Assembly: GCF_002980495.1 (NCBI RefSeq)
Contig: NZ_PVBR01000006.1
Location: 124,001 to 188,000 of the forward strand
Direction: 5' to 3'
Origin: Phyllobacterium phragmitis
GTDB lineage: Bacteria; Pseudomonadota; Alphaproteobacteria; Rhizobiales; Rhizobiaceae
Length of the DNA stretch: 64,000 nt
Part shown: in pieces, positions 44,890-53,528 of the stretch
Position numbering within the stretch: the first letter of the stretch is position 1
Layout: the number at the start of each line of letters is the position of its first letter
The notes under the pieces: generated by a model
What the model was told of the DNA's origin: nothing
Databases searched by the model: none
What the model saw: only the letters and a program-made list of their open reading frames with translations
Position numbers and translations under genes: made by a program

Positions 44890-45615
44890 ATGACGGGCAA
44901 AACGACGCTGATTACCGGCGGCAACTCCGGGATCGGGGCGGCGATCGCACAGCAGTTGCTGGCCACAGGCGAGGCGGTAGTTTCCCTGGGTCTGGAATTG
45001 CCCGGTTGGGAACATGAAAAGCTGAGCGGCTACACGGCAGATCTCACCGACGCGGCGGCAACAGCCGAGATTGCGGCGCGGATCGCCGCCGAACACCGGA
45101 TCGGTGCGCTGGTGCACAATGCCGGCATGATCCTGCCCAACCTGCTTGCCGACGCGAAATCCGAGGATGTTGTCAAACTCGCCCAATTGCATCTTGCGGC
45201 GCCGCTGACGCTTACACAGGCTATGCTGCCGGGATTGAAGGACAGCGGCCAGGGGCGCATCCTTTTCATCAGTTCGCGAGCTTCAATGGGAATGCCGACC
45301 CGCTCAGCCTATGCCTCCACAAAAGCCGGCGTGCATGGCTTGGCTCGGACATGGGCGCTCGAGCTCGCCGGCCAGGGTATTACCGTCAATGTCATCGCCC
45401 CCGGACCGGTGAAAACCGAAAACTTCTGGGGCATTGTGCCGAAGGGTGGTGAGCTCGAAGACAAAATCGCCAACTCCGTGCCGGTCAAACGTATCGGCAC
45501 ATCGGAAGACATCACCAATGCCGCCTTGTTCTTTCTCGATGCGAAGGCGAGCTTCATAACCGGTCAGGTGCTTTATGTCTGTGGCGGTACCAGCCTGGGC
45601 GGACTTGGAGCCTGA
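44890..45615 (+). CDS. short-chain dehydrogenase/reductase
   Basis: This 241-residue SDR has an intact TGGNSGIG cofactor site, VHNAG, serine strand (LFISSRAS) and the YxxxK catalytic pair (SAYASTKAGVHGL), unlike the SDR domains of its fused neighbours. It is last in the plus-strand run and starts 5 nt after the cyclase gene. It could oxidise or reduce a hydroxy/keto intermediate of the oxindole branch, for example dioxindole and isatin, which is inference. Confidence 0.9.
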   Translation: MTGKTTLITGGNSGIGAAIAQQLLATGEAVVSLGLELPGWEHEKLSGYTADLTDAAATAEIAARIAAEHRIGALVHNAGMILPNLLADAKSEDVVKLAQLHLAAPLTLTQAMLPGLKDSGQGRILFISSRASMGMPTRSAYASTKAGVHGLARTWALELAGQGITVNVIAPGPVKTENFWGIVPKGGELEDKIANSVPVKRIGTSEDITNAALFFLDAKASFITGQVLYVCGGTSLGGLGA

Positions 45616-45714
45616 TGCGTGTCGCTTTGAAACGGGTTCAATTCGGTAACGGTTCAATTTGGCGAGGCGATGTCGGTTTGCATTCGGGATCAAGAAAGCT
45701 CCGGCGAGAGGCAT

Positions 45715-46965
45715 TCAGGCGGATTGGTCCTTGTTCAATGCCCGCTCGGTACCTTTTTGGTTTTGTCTGATGCGCTCTCGAATGTCCCGGGCGATATCGT
45801 CCACAAACACATCCTCTTGCCCGTTCTGCAACGCCTTTACCAACGCCGAAGCGATGGTATGGGGCGCGACCTTGGGCGCTGGCAATGTCTGGTACCATTC
45901 ATCATCAATTGGCCCTGTAAACAGGTTGATCACCCGTACGCCGGCAGGTCGCAATTCACCGCGCAATGAATGCGACAGCGACAGGCAGCCCGCCTGGACT
46001 GCGCTGAACGCGCCGAACGGATTTGCATTCGCCAAGGCATAGGCAGAAAACACGTTCACCCACGCTGTGGCGCTGTTCGAACCATCCGCACCACGTGCCC
46101 GCATCGCCCCGCCAAAGGCTTGGGCAAGGTGTACAAAGCCAATGAAATGCTGGTTTAACTGGTCTCTGACGGAGGAGGCGTTTTTCTGGTCGAGCAGGTT
46201 GCCGGGGCGGACATAATCATTGGTGTTCACAAGGATGTCGACCTTGCCGCCTATCAGCGCTGCCAGTTCGCGCACCGATCGCTCGTCATCGACGCTCAGG
46301 TCCATCAACTGCAGCCGATCGTCAGTTTTGAGCTTCTCTTCACCTTCAAAAGGTATCCACGGTTCTGAGATCCCGACAAAAACCGTGCCTCCCGCATCTG
46401 CCAGTGCGCCGGCGATCGTTTGGCCAACGCGGGTGCGCCCGGCGGTCACCAGCACGCGCCGAAATTTGGGAGCCGCAGTCATCTCGCGCCATTGGGTGTC
46501 ATCGGTCATGTTGGGCACATCCTGTTCAGGCCGCCCGAAAGCGGCGGCATTGCCGGCCTTGTCCATTTGAAGCGACATCCGAACTCGATCACCCGTGGCG
46601 CAATCGGCGTGCAAATGGGCCACCAGGATCGGGCCGCAATCCAGTTTCACCAACCCGATTAGCCACGGCGCACGCTCGCGAAAATAGAGCTCGCCTGGTA
46701 CCGATATCAGAGTGTGTGACAGGACCTTGCCGCCCGCGGGAAGGTCGGTGAGCGGCAAATCATCGGAAAGACACTCGGAGCAGGCGTCGCGCGGCGGGTA
46801 TGCGATGGTGCCGCATTCGGTGCATTCTTGTAGCGCGAACCGGCCTTCGGCCGCGGCTGCAGTGAGGATCTGGGCAGTGCGCGATTGAAACGACGGGGGC
46901 AGCATCGGCACCTGTGTGCGAACCAGCGGATTCTTGCGGGCCGGGCGCTTGAGAGGCTCTGTCAT
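45715..46965 (-). CDS. DUF35 (Zn-ribbon/OB-fold)-SDR fusion protein (triplet B, gene 3)
   Basis: This 416-residue paralogue of the fusion at 42858 has zinc ribbon CTECGTIAYPPRDACSECL and an OB fold. Its SDR-like half (VLVTAGRTRVGQTIAGAL) again lacks the active site: YxxxK is FSAVQ and NNAG is NTND. Both copies share GPIDDEWYQ or GPIDDEWHQ near the end. ATG 46965 sits just after the stop of the thiolase-like gene; a TTG at 46971 would overlap it. The plus-strand run converges on it across a 99-nt gap holding a repeated GGTTCAATT (45635, 45651). Confidence 0.85.
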   Translation of the reverse strand: MTEPLKRPARKNPLVRTQVPMLPPSFQSRTAQILTAAAAEGRFALQECTECGTIAYPPRDACSECLSDDLPLTDLPAGGKVLSHTLISVPGELYFRERAPWLIGLVKLDCGPILVAHLHADCATGDRVRMSLQMDKAGNAAAFGRPEQDVPNMTDDTQWREMTAAPKFRRVLVTAGRTRVGQTIAGALADAGGTVFVGISEPWIPFEGEEKLKTDDRLQLMDLSVDDERSVRELAALIGGKVDILVNTNDYVRPGNLLDQKNASSVRDQLNQHFIGFVHLAQAFGGAMRARGADGSNSATAWVNVFSAYALANANPFGAFSAVQAGCLSLSHSLRGELRPAGVRVINLFTGPIDDEWYQTLPAPKVAPHTIASALVKALQNGQEDVFVDDIARDIRERIRQNQKGTERALNKDQSA

Positions 46966-46967
46966 GG

Positions 46968-48143
46968 TCAATCCCCCGCCAGAATGAGCGCGCCGGAAGA
47001 AAGACCGCGGTCATAGTTCATCATGCCAAACCCCGAGGCCAGAGCCAGTCGGGCGCCTGGAACCTGGGTCGGTCCGGCTGTGTCGGTAACCTGACGAAGC
47101 GCCTCGTTCAGGCCCAGATATCCGCCACCACCACCGGCTTGTCCGCATGACAGCTGACCGCCCGATGTGTTGTGCGGGAAATCACCGTCAATCCTGAGGT
47201 CATGCGCACGGACAAACTCAGCGCCTTCGCCCTTTTTGCAGAAGCCGAGATCCTCGAATTGCATCATGCAGATCACCGGATAGTCGTCATAGGTCTGGAC
47301 CACGTCCAGATCCGAGGGGCGTATACCCGCGATTGCATAAAGTTCGTCGATATCGGCAACCCAACCGCCGCGAAGCTGTACGTCATCACTCACCGCATTG
47401 TGGCGTTCAATGGAAGACAGAAGCCGTGCGAAGGGCAGGCCAAGCATTTTGGCTGTTTCTTCCCGCATGACCAGCAGACCCTCGGCACCGGCGCACGGCA
47501 TAACACAATCGAACAGATGGATTGGGTCGGAGATCGGGTGCGCCTTCATATACTGCTCCAGAATGAGCGGCTTTTTCATCAAAGCGTTGGGATTACGCAA
47601 CGCATTGTCGCGCTGCGCAACCGCGATACGACCGAGGTCTTCACGTGTTACCCCGAACTGGTTCATGTAATTCCGGGCAATCAAGGCGAAGCTCGCGTTT
47701 GCCCCGCCGGACCCGTAGGACAACACCGCATCCTGGGCAAATCTGGCGAAATTTGCTGTCGTCTGCCGAAAAGTATCGACGTGGTTGGTATCTGCCCCGA
47801 TACAGGCCACCACGCGGGCATCTCCCGCCTGCACTGCCCTTGCTGCGCGGCGCACGGCAGCGATCCCGCTCGCTCCACCCAAGGGGATGGTATCAATCCA
47901 GCGCAAGGACATCCCCATATGTTGTGCCAATCCGATGGCGCTGTCGGGCCCAACTGTGAAGCTGGAAAGGCAAAAGCCATCAATCTCCTTATGAGATAGC
48001 CCGGCCGATTTGCTTAACCCGCGCAGTGCCTGCCCTATCCACCAATGGGCAGGTCTTGTTGAAAATCGTTGATAGGGGACCGTGACCGGGGATGCCAGCA
48101 CAACGCCGTCATACCCGCTCCGCGTTTTTAGGGTGGCGCTCAA
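46968..48143 (-). CDS. thiolase-like / lipid-transfer (Ltp2-type) protein (triplet B, gene 2)
   Basis: This 391-residue paralogue of the gene at 41684 has the same losses: GASG for CASG (IPLGGASGIAAVRRA) and GGQLSCGQAGGGGG where the catalytic His should be. YDDYPV and NYDRG are kept. The start is a TTG at 48143 behind a G-rich site, as in its paralogue. Conservation of the altered residues in both copies argues for a different, shared chemistry rather than decay. Confidence 0.85.
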   Translation of the reverse strand: MSATLKTRSGYDGVVLASPVTVPYQRFSTRPAHWWIGQALRGLSKSAGLSHKEIDGFCLSSFTVGPDSAIGLAQHMGMSLRWIDTIPLGGASGIAAVRRAARAVQAGDARVVACIGADTNHVDTFRQTTANFARFAQDAVLSYGSGGANASFALIARNYMNQFGVTREDLGRIAVAQRDNALRNPNALMKKPLILEQYMKAHPISDPIHLFDCVMPCAGAEGLLVMREETAKMLGLPFARLLSSIERHNAVSDDVQLRGGWVADIDELYAIAGIRPSDLDVVQTYDDYPVICMMQFEDLGFCKKGEGAEFVRAHDLRIDGDFPHNTSGGQLSCGQAGGGGGYLGLNEALRQVTDTAGPTQVPGARLALASGFGMMNYDRGLSSGALILAGD

Positions 48144-48271
48144 ATCGCCCCCCGCACGAAACAGGAGACATACGTGTGGACCCCTGGAATGATCATACAG
48201 GCTGGGATGAGAACCTGCCGGGCAGTGCGTGTGTCATCATGAGTGTTCATAGAAGCGGTCCTTTGGAGGAG

Positions 48272-49909
48272 CTACCGTTTGATCTTGTAGCCCGTCCGGT
48301 CAAGATCCCACATGCCTTCGACAATTCCGTCCGCTCGTAAAACCACTTTCTTGACCTTGCCGTTTTCTGTGAGCGGCATGTCAGCAACAATCCTGAGAAA
48401 ACGGGGTACTGCGAAATAGGCCAAACGGCTTTCCGCAAATTTGATCAGGTCGAGTTCATCGAACCGTACGCCGGGTTTCAATTGTAAGGCCACTGCAACT
48501 TCTTCCTCGCCTAACTCCGAGGGTACAGGATAAGCCGCACACGCTTTTATGGCGGGATGGGAGAGTATTACCTGCTCGACTTCCCAGCTGGAAACGTTTT
48601 CCCCACGACGGCGGATGGCGTCTTTTTTTCGGTCAATGAAGCGGTAATAGTTTGCCGGTTCACGTAAGACGCGGTCGCCAGTGTGAAACCAAAGGTTCTG
48701 CCACGCTTCGACTGTTTTTCCGGGCATCCCGAAATACCCGGATGCAAAGGAATACGGCTCTGTAGGGCGCAAAAGCAGTTCGCCGGCCTCGCCATCGGGA
48801 ACGGGCGTTTGGTGTTCATCGACGATCAGTGCTTCCGCGCCGGGCGCCAGATATCCCATAGATCCCGGATGATCCGACGGAGCAGGCGTATAGAAAATGA
48901 AATTGGTCTCTGTCGAGGCGTATCCATCCACTAATGGCACACCGAAACGCTGCAGAAACGGAGCCTGCATCGGCCCGGGCACGCCGCCGCCCAACGCGAC
49001 CCGCACCCTGTGGTCCTTGTCATTACCTCGGGCGGGTTGGGCCATCAGTATGGCGGCCATTGCGCTCAGAAGATATGTCACCGTCGCGCCCGATTCCCTG
49101 GCTCGATCCCAGAAGCGGGATGCGGAGAATTTCGATTCGAGCACGTATCCACATCCGTTCAGCAATGCCTGGTAGAAGGTGTTCAACGCATTAGTGTGGA
49201 ATACAGGCAGGGCGGTCATCAGCACATCACCTTCACGCACGCCGAGCGCGCGCGCCGAGTACACTCCCCACCAGAACATTTGTGCCTGTGGGCAACAAAC
49301 ACCTTTCGACGGGCCGGTTGTGCCGGATGTGTAGAGAATTGCGACCGTGTGGCCGGGGGTTGTACACGGGACCAGCGTCATGTCGCCGGCATCGGATGAA
49401 ATCAGATCGGCGCCGTCGCTTGTGACTATTCCATCATCCTTGATCTGCCAGATCAGGCTGGGCACTTTCGTCCCCTCGGGCAGGTCTTCGTAGACTGGCC
49501 GGAACTTGGATTCCACGACCAGGAGTTTGGGTTCGGCATTGTTCATCACGTGGGCCAGCTGGGTGCCGCGAAACGCGGTATTGATGGGAGTGGCAATGGC
49601 CCCAAGCCAGGCGCATCCCAGATATATTTGCAAGAACTCGTGGCGGTTGCTGGAGTGAATGGCAACCCTGTCTCCGACAATCACACCAGCATTGGCAAGA
49701 TATCGGGCGTAAGTTTCTGCGATCTGGGCTGTTTGTTCAAAGCTCCAGCGGACATCGCCGCAGGACACCAATATCTTGTCGCGGTACTTTTCGGCTTGGC
49801 GCTTCAGAAGCGTGTACAGCGTCCGGTCCTTGGGCGGGAATTCCTTGGAAATCCGCGAATAATTGTCAATAGCCTGGCGCTGCTCCGATGTCGGTTCCAA
49901 GTGCGTCAA
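48272..49909 (-). CDS. AMP-binding acyl-CoA synthetase (triplet B, gene 1)
   Basis: This 545-residue ligase has the P-loop AILYTSGTTGPSKGV, the YASTETNF segment, hinge YRFIDRKKDAIRRRGENV and a lysine in TENGKVKKVV. I place the start at TTG 49909 with GGGAG 6 nt upstream. An in-frame TTG at 50002 would begin inside the promoter and read through the operator (encoding DYFTYKA), so it is not the start. It heads triplet B on the minus strand; 128 nt separate it from the thiolase-like gene. Confidence 0.88.
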   Translation of the reverse strand: MTHLEPTSEQRQAIDNYSRISKEFPPKDRTLYTLLKRQAEKYRDKILVSCGDVRWSFEQTAQIAETYARYLANAGVIVGDRVAIHSSNRHEFLQIYLGCAWLGAIATPINTAFRGTQLAHVMNNAEPKLLVVESKFRPVYEDLPEGTKVPSLIWQIKDDGIVTSDGADLISSDAGDMTLVPCTTPGHTVAILYTSGTTGPSKGVCCPQAQMFWWGVYSARALGVREGDVLMTALPVFHTNALNTFYQALLNGCGYVLESKFSASRFWDRARESGATVTYLLSAMAAILMAQPARGNDKDHRVRVALGGGVPGPMQAPFLQRFGVPLVDGYASTETNFIFYTPAPSDHPGSMGYLAPGAEALIVDEHQTPVPDGEAGELLLRPTEPYSFASGYFGMPGKTVEAWQNLWFHTGDRVLREPANYYRFIDRKKDAIRRRGENVSSWEVEQVILSHPAIKACAAYPVPSELGEEEVAVALQLKPGVRFDELDLIKFAESRLAYFAVPRFLRIVADMPLTENGKVKKVVLRADGIVEGMWDLDRTGYKIKR

Positions 49910-49961
49910 TGTGTTCTCCCAGGATTGAAGATGCGGAAAAATGGTTCCGGCAGCAGTTGCC

Positions 49962-49998
49962 TTATATGTAAAATAATCTGTCGGGTTGCTTACGTCAA
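49962..49998 (-). promoter_or_regulatory. triplet B promoter with shared operator (site 3)
   Basis: On the minus strand TTGACG (49998-49993), a 17-nt spacer and TATTTT (49975-49970) form a promoter. The plus-strand reading TTATATGTAAAATA (49962-49975) covers the -10 box. Transcription should begin near 49963, about 54 nt before the TTG start at 49909. Confidence 0.7.
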
Positions 49999-50124
49999 AC
50001 AACTTCTGCGGGCGATCTGGAGCCTGTGAAATTCGTCAGCGCAGTCAGAAAATCTTCTATCTATATGGTTTTAATAGGAAATAAATCTCGGATGGTTCAT
50101 GTGCCGAGAGAGCATTTATATGCT

Positions 50125-50153
50125 TTGACAAAATCTTATATGTAAAATAAAAA
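50125..50153 (+). promoter_or_regulatory. TRAP operon promoter with shared operator (site 4)
   Basis: TTGACA (50125-50130), a 17-nt spacer and TAAAAA (50148-50153) form a promoter. ATCTTATATGTAAAATAA (50133-50150) fills the spacer and is identical over 18 nt to the reverse complement of site 5 (55661-55678). A weaker look-alike, CTATATGGTTTTAATA, lies about 70 nt upstream. Confidence 0.7.
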
Positions 50154-50159
50154 TCTATG

Positions 50160-50425
50160 TGCCTAAACTGGTTTGGACCTGCAAGTTAGCGAGATTGGCC
50201 TGATGCTATGAAAAGATGGCTTCATCCGTACCCAATCACGCCGCATGGCGGGGAGCGAACTCCCCCTGGTCTAGCAATCCAATCCGGCTGTGTTTCCTGT
50301 CCGCAAGCATCAACAAAGAACATTTGGGGCAGTCAGGAATCCACTTTCGTCCGTTTCAGGCCGAGTGCGGCGCAAAGCGTTGATCGTCACTCGTCCTAGG
50401 AAATGTAAATTTAGGAGGAGCTAAA
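50160..50425 (+). other. long 5' leader of the TRAP operon with a stable hairpin
   Basis: About 265 nt separate the predicted transcription start from the first TRAP gene. The leader contains a strong hairpin, GGGGAG (50250-50255), loop CGAA, CTCCCC (50260-50265). A 63-codon frame at 50208-50399 has no ribosome site and no recognisable product. I see no known riboswitch fold. The leader may allow post-initiation control. Confidence 0.4.
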
Positions 50426-51415
50426 ATGAAACTCATGAAATCCGTTCTGCTCGGCGCAGCAGCACTCGCAATATCGTCCTTTGCCGCCACAGCTGCGTTC
50501 GCAGAGGTGGCTGTTCTTCGCGGCGTCAGCTGCTTCCCGATCGGTGCCCCTCCGGGTGTTCCGTTCGAAGACCTCGTTGCCGAGATCAACAAGCGTGGCG
50601 AGGGTATCGTGCAGATTGAATCGCTGGGCGGTGCGCCAGCGATCGGAAGCCCGTTCCAGGTCGGTGAGCGCATGGCGCTTGGCGCCTATGACATTGCCGG
50701 CTGCCCCGAAGCATTCTTTGGCAACCTGCTCCCCGAAGCGCCCGTTCTGCGCCTGTCCGACTACACATTTGCCGAATTACGCAAGAACGGCGCCCTGGAT
50801 TACTTCCAGGAGCTCATGAAGGCGAAAGGCGCAATCTTTCTTGGCAGGCATCATGACGACGGTCCATTCCATCTTTTTCTAGCCGAACCGATCGACAAGC
50901 CGGACCTGACAGGTCTCAACCTGCGTATCTCGCCTGTCTACACCGCGTTTTTCAAGGCAATGGGGGCTACTGTGCAGCGGTCTTCAATGCCTGAGGTCTA
51001 TACATTGATGGAAAACGGTACGGTTGACGGCTTTGGCTGGTCGTTCCGGGGCGTCTCGCCGGACTGGTACAAGGTTGCGCACTATCGTGTCGATCCCGGT
51101 GTCTATCACGCAACCATTCACACCATCGCCAATCTTGCGCGCTGGGAATCCCTGAGCCCGGAAGCGCGCGACCTCGTGATGTCGGTGATCCTCGAGTTCG
51201 AGGCGCGCACCGAGCCGACCAGCGATTACGCGAAAGACCTTGATGAGAAGATGAAGGCGACGCAGGCCGAGAACGGCATGAAGACGATCACTTTTGAAGG
51301 TGCGGACGCCGAGAAATGGCTACGCGTGGCAAAAAATTCTGCCTGGGCGGAGTTCCTTGAACAAAACCCGGAGACAGGTCCGAAGCTTAAGGATCTGTTT
51401 ACCAAGAGCAATTGA
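50426..51415 (+). CDS. dctP: TRAP transporter solute-binding protein (DctP type)
   Basis: This 329-residue periplasmic receptor has signal peptide MKLMKSVLLGAAALAISSFA... cleaved near AFA-EV. The TRAP P-subunit core follows, with the substrate-binding region LNLRISPVYTAFFKAMGATV and the DGFGWS loop (normally the arginine-containing ligand clamp lies in the preceding LRIS strand). A strong AGGAGG precedes the ATG. These receptors bind organic acids, so indole-3-acetate or another aromatic acid of the island is a reasonable ligand. Confidence 0.92.
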   Translation: MKLMKSVLLGAAALAISSFAATAAFAEVAVLRGVSCFPIGAPPGVPFEDLVAEINKRGEGIVQIESLGGAPAIGSPFQVGERMALGAYDIAGCPEAFFGNLLPEAPVLRLSDYTFAELRKNGALDYFQELMKAKGAIFLGRHHDDGPFHLFLAEPIDKPDLTGLNLRISPVYTAFFKAMGATVQRSSMPEVYTLMENGTVDGFGWSFRGVSPDWYKVAHYRVDPGVYHATIHTIANLARWESLSPEARDLVMSVILEFEARTEPTSDYAKDLDEKMKATQAENGMKTITFEGADAEKWLRVAKNSAWAEFLEQNPETGPKLKDLFTKSN

Positions 51416-51497
51416 TCGCGCTCTGCGATCTGATCAAAGTCGACCGGCCGGTATTGGCTGGTCGACGATTTGCTCCGCTGAAGACAGGGACGGCCCC

Positions 51498-52019
51498 ATG
51501 GATGATTTAGTCAAAACCTTCGAAACGATGTTTGGGAAACTAAACAATGCGATTGCAATCGGCGTTGCCATCTCAATTGGTATGTTCGCCATTCTTGCGC
51601 CGTTGGATTTTCTGATACGCAAATTGAGAATGGGTGGACTGGAATGGCTGAACGAGGGAGCCGAGTACTTCCTGTTCTTTGGCGTCTTCTTGTCTGCGAC
51701 CTGGGTGCTGCAACAGGGCGCCCATGTTCGAGTTGATATTATCATCTCCAGCCTGTCCGCCCGCGCTGCGGCTTGGCTGGAGCGGGTAATGGATCTGGTT
51801 GGAGCCGTCCTGTGCGCCATCATGGCTTATCTTGGGGTTCAGAGCGCCATCTCAGCCTATGTCTTGGGGACGTTGCCCGACAAGGACCTGCGCATTCCGA
51901 ACTGGATCGTCCTGTCGGTTTTCTTTGTCTCATTCGTCCTTCTCACCATTGAATTTCTTCTGCGGTATCACCGTGCCGCACGGCACGGATATGTCGCTGA
52001 AGCAAGCGCGGGGTTCTGA
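51498..52019 (+). CDS. dctQ: TRAP transporter small permease (DctQ type)
   Basis: This 173-residue membrane protein has four hydrophobic helices and the typical WLNEGAEYFLFFGVFLSATW region. It forms the membrane complex with the large permease and uses a sodium or proton gradient. ATG 51498 gives the normal length; the open frame extends upstream but overlaps the end of the receptor gene. It is 82 nt after dctP and 3 nt before the large permease gene. Confidence 0.9.
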   Translation: MDDLVKTFETMFGKLNNAIAIGVAISIGMFAILAPLDFLIRKLRMGGLEWLNEGAEYFLFFGVFLSATWVLQQGAHVRVDIIISSLSARAAAWLERVMDLVGAVLCAIMAYLGVQSAISAYVLGTLPDKDLRIPNWIVLSVFFVSFVLLTIEFLLRYHRAARHGYVAEASAGF

Positions 52020-52022
52020 TCA

Positions 52023-53498
52023 ATGGAATGGTATTTCGCACTTTTCCTGATGCTGGGGACAGTCTGTTTCTTTCTGTTTCTCGGCCTCCCTGTCGCGTTT
52101 GCGTTCATGGCTGCCAATCTGTTTGGAACCGCCATGTTTATTGGCGGCTGGTACTCGATAGGGGATTGGACGATTGTCAGGGTGTCGCTGGAAAGCATAC
52201 CGATGGAGTTCCACGAGGCAGTCGGATATCCCCTCACAACAATTGCGCTCTTCCTGCTTATGGGAGAAATCCTGTTGCAGACAGGCGTTGCTTTCAAAGC
52301 CATCGGCGCCATTGAGCAGATGATCGCGCGCGTGCCCGGCCGTTTGTCGATCGTCGCTATCGTCGGCGGTACGGTCTTTTCGTCGCTGTCGGGATCTACC
52401 GTGGCTAACACGGCGATTTTGGGAAAAGTGCTGTTGCCCGACATGATCAAGCTGGGCTATAAACCGGCGATCGCCATGGGGCCGATCATGGCTGTGGGCG
52501 GGATCGCCATGCTGATCCCGCCATCATCGCTTGCGGTTCTTCTCGCCAGTATCGCGCAGCAATCCGTGGCCAAGTTGCTTGTCGCGGGTATCGTGCCCGG
52601 TCTCCTGATGGCACTGCTGTTTTTTGCCTATGTGATTGTGCGGTGCATCCTCAACCCCGATCTGGCCCCTGCGTACGACCCCGATACCAGCCACCTCGAT
52701 AAGCCTGTTATGCTTGCTTACAACAGAAGGGGGCGCCAGATTTGGGTGCGGACCTATGATGGGGGCTTCAAGCGGACACTGAACAGAGTCCTGCCGTTCT
52801 TTGTCTATGTCACTCCTCTGATGTCTATTTTCGTGGTTGTCGTTGGCAGCATCTTCTTCAAGTTTGCCTCACCTACCGAGGCCGCGGCAATGGGATGCCT
52901 GGCCGCGCTGGGGTCATGCTATTTCTTTCGGCTGTTCAATAACAAGATCACAATCACCGGTATCGAGGGGGCAGATTTTACCTGGCGCGCCATAGCGGAT
53001 GCGCTGAAAGGGACCGTCAAGATCAACACGATGATCATTTTCATCATCGCTGGCTCACTGGTCTTTACCCAAGCGTTGGCAGTCTCGGGTGCAACGACCG
53101 GCCTGCTCGAAGCCATGGTTTCATTGAAGATGAGTCCGTTGGTCGTGGTCATCATGATGATGGGAATCCTGCTGTTTCTGGGGGCGTTTATGGATCAGGT
53201 CAGCATGCTGCTCTTGACCCTGCCGTTCTTTCTGCTCGGGTCCCACTCCTTGCAGGCGATCTATCACATCGACGCGATCTGGTTGATGGTGCTGATCCTG
53301 ATTTCAATGGAAATCGGACTTCTCACGCCGCCTTTCGGCCTGCTGCTCTATGTCATGAAGGGCGTCGCGCCAGAAGGGATCACCATAGGCCAGATTATCG
53401 GTTCCGCGGTGCCATTCATTCTGATCGAGCTGCTGGTTCTGGGGCTGCTGATCCTTGTTCCCGAACTGGCCACATGGCTCCCAAGTCTGTTGCAGTGA
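52023..53498 (+). CDS. dctM: TRAP transporter large permease (DctM type)
   Basis: This 491-residue permease of the DctM/elevator type has about 12 helices. Family segments are SSLSGSTVANTAILGKVLLPDM near residue 125 and PPSSLAVLLASIAQQS further on, with LTPPFGLLLYVMKG near the end. It completes the receptor/DctQ/DctM set under operator site 4. Uptake would be secondary, driven by an ion gradient. Confidence 0.93.
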   Translation: MEWYFALFLMLGTVCFFLFLGLPVAFAFMAANLFGTAMFIGGWYSIGDWTIVRVSLESIPMEFHEAVGYPLTTIALFLLMGEILLQTGVAFKAIGAIEQMIARVPGRLSIVAIVGGTVFSSLSGSTVANTAILGKVLLPDMIKLGYKPAIAMGPIMAVGGIAMLIPPSSLAVLLASIAQQSVAKLLVAGIVPGLLMALLFFAYVIVRCILNPDLAPAYDPDTSHLDKPVMLAYNRRGRQIWVRTYDGGFKRTLNRVLPFFVYVTPLMSIFVVVVGSIFFKFASPTEAAAMGCLAALGSCYFFRLFNNKITITGIEGADFTWRAIADALKGTVKINTMIIFIIAGSLVFTQALAVSGATTGLLEAMVSLKMSPLVVVIMMMGILLFLGAFMDQVSMLLLTLPFFLLGSHSLQAIYHIDAIWLMVLILISMEIGLLTPPFGLLLYVMKGVAPEGITIGQIIGSAVPFILIELLVLGLLILVPELATWLPSLLQ

Positions 53499-53528
53499 TT
53501 TCCCTCAACCTTTCCGGATTCTGTTTCA

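Noticed and set aside
41684-48143. Calling the two thiolase-like genes acetyl-CoA acetyltransferases
   Set aside because: Both lack the nucleophilic cysteine and the GHP histidine, so thiolase catalysis is not supported.
50208-50399. Small protein in the TRAP leader
   Set aside because: No ribosome binding site, no hydrophobic or conserved pattern, and it spans the strong RNA hairpin.
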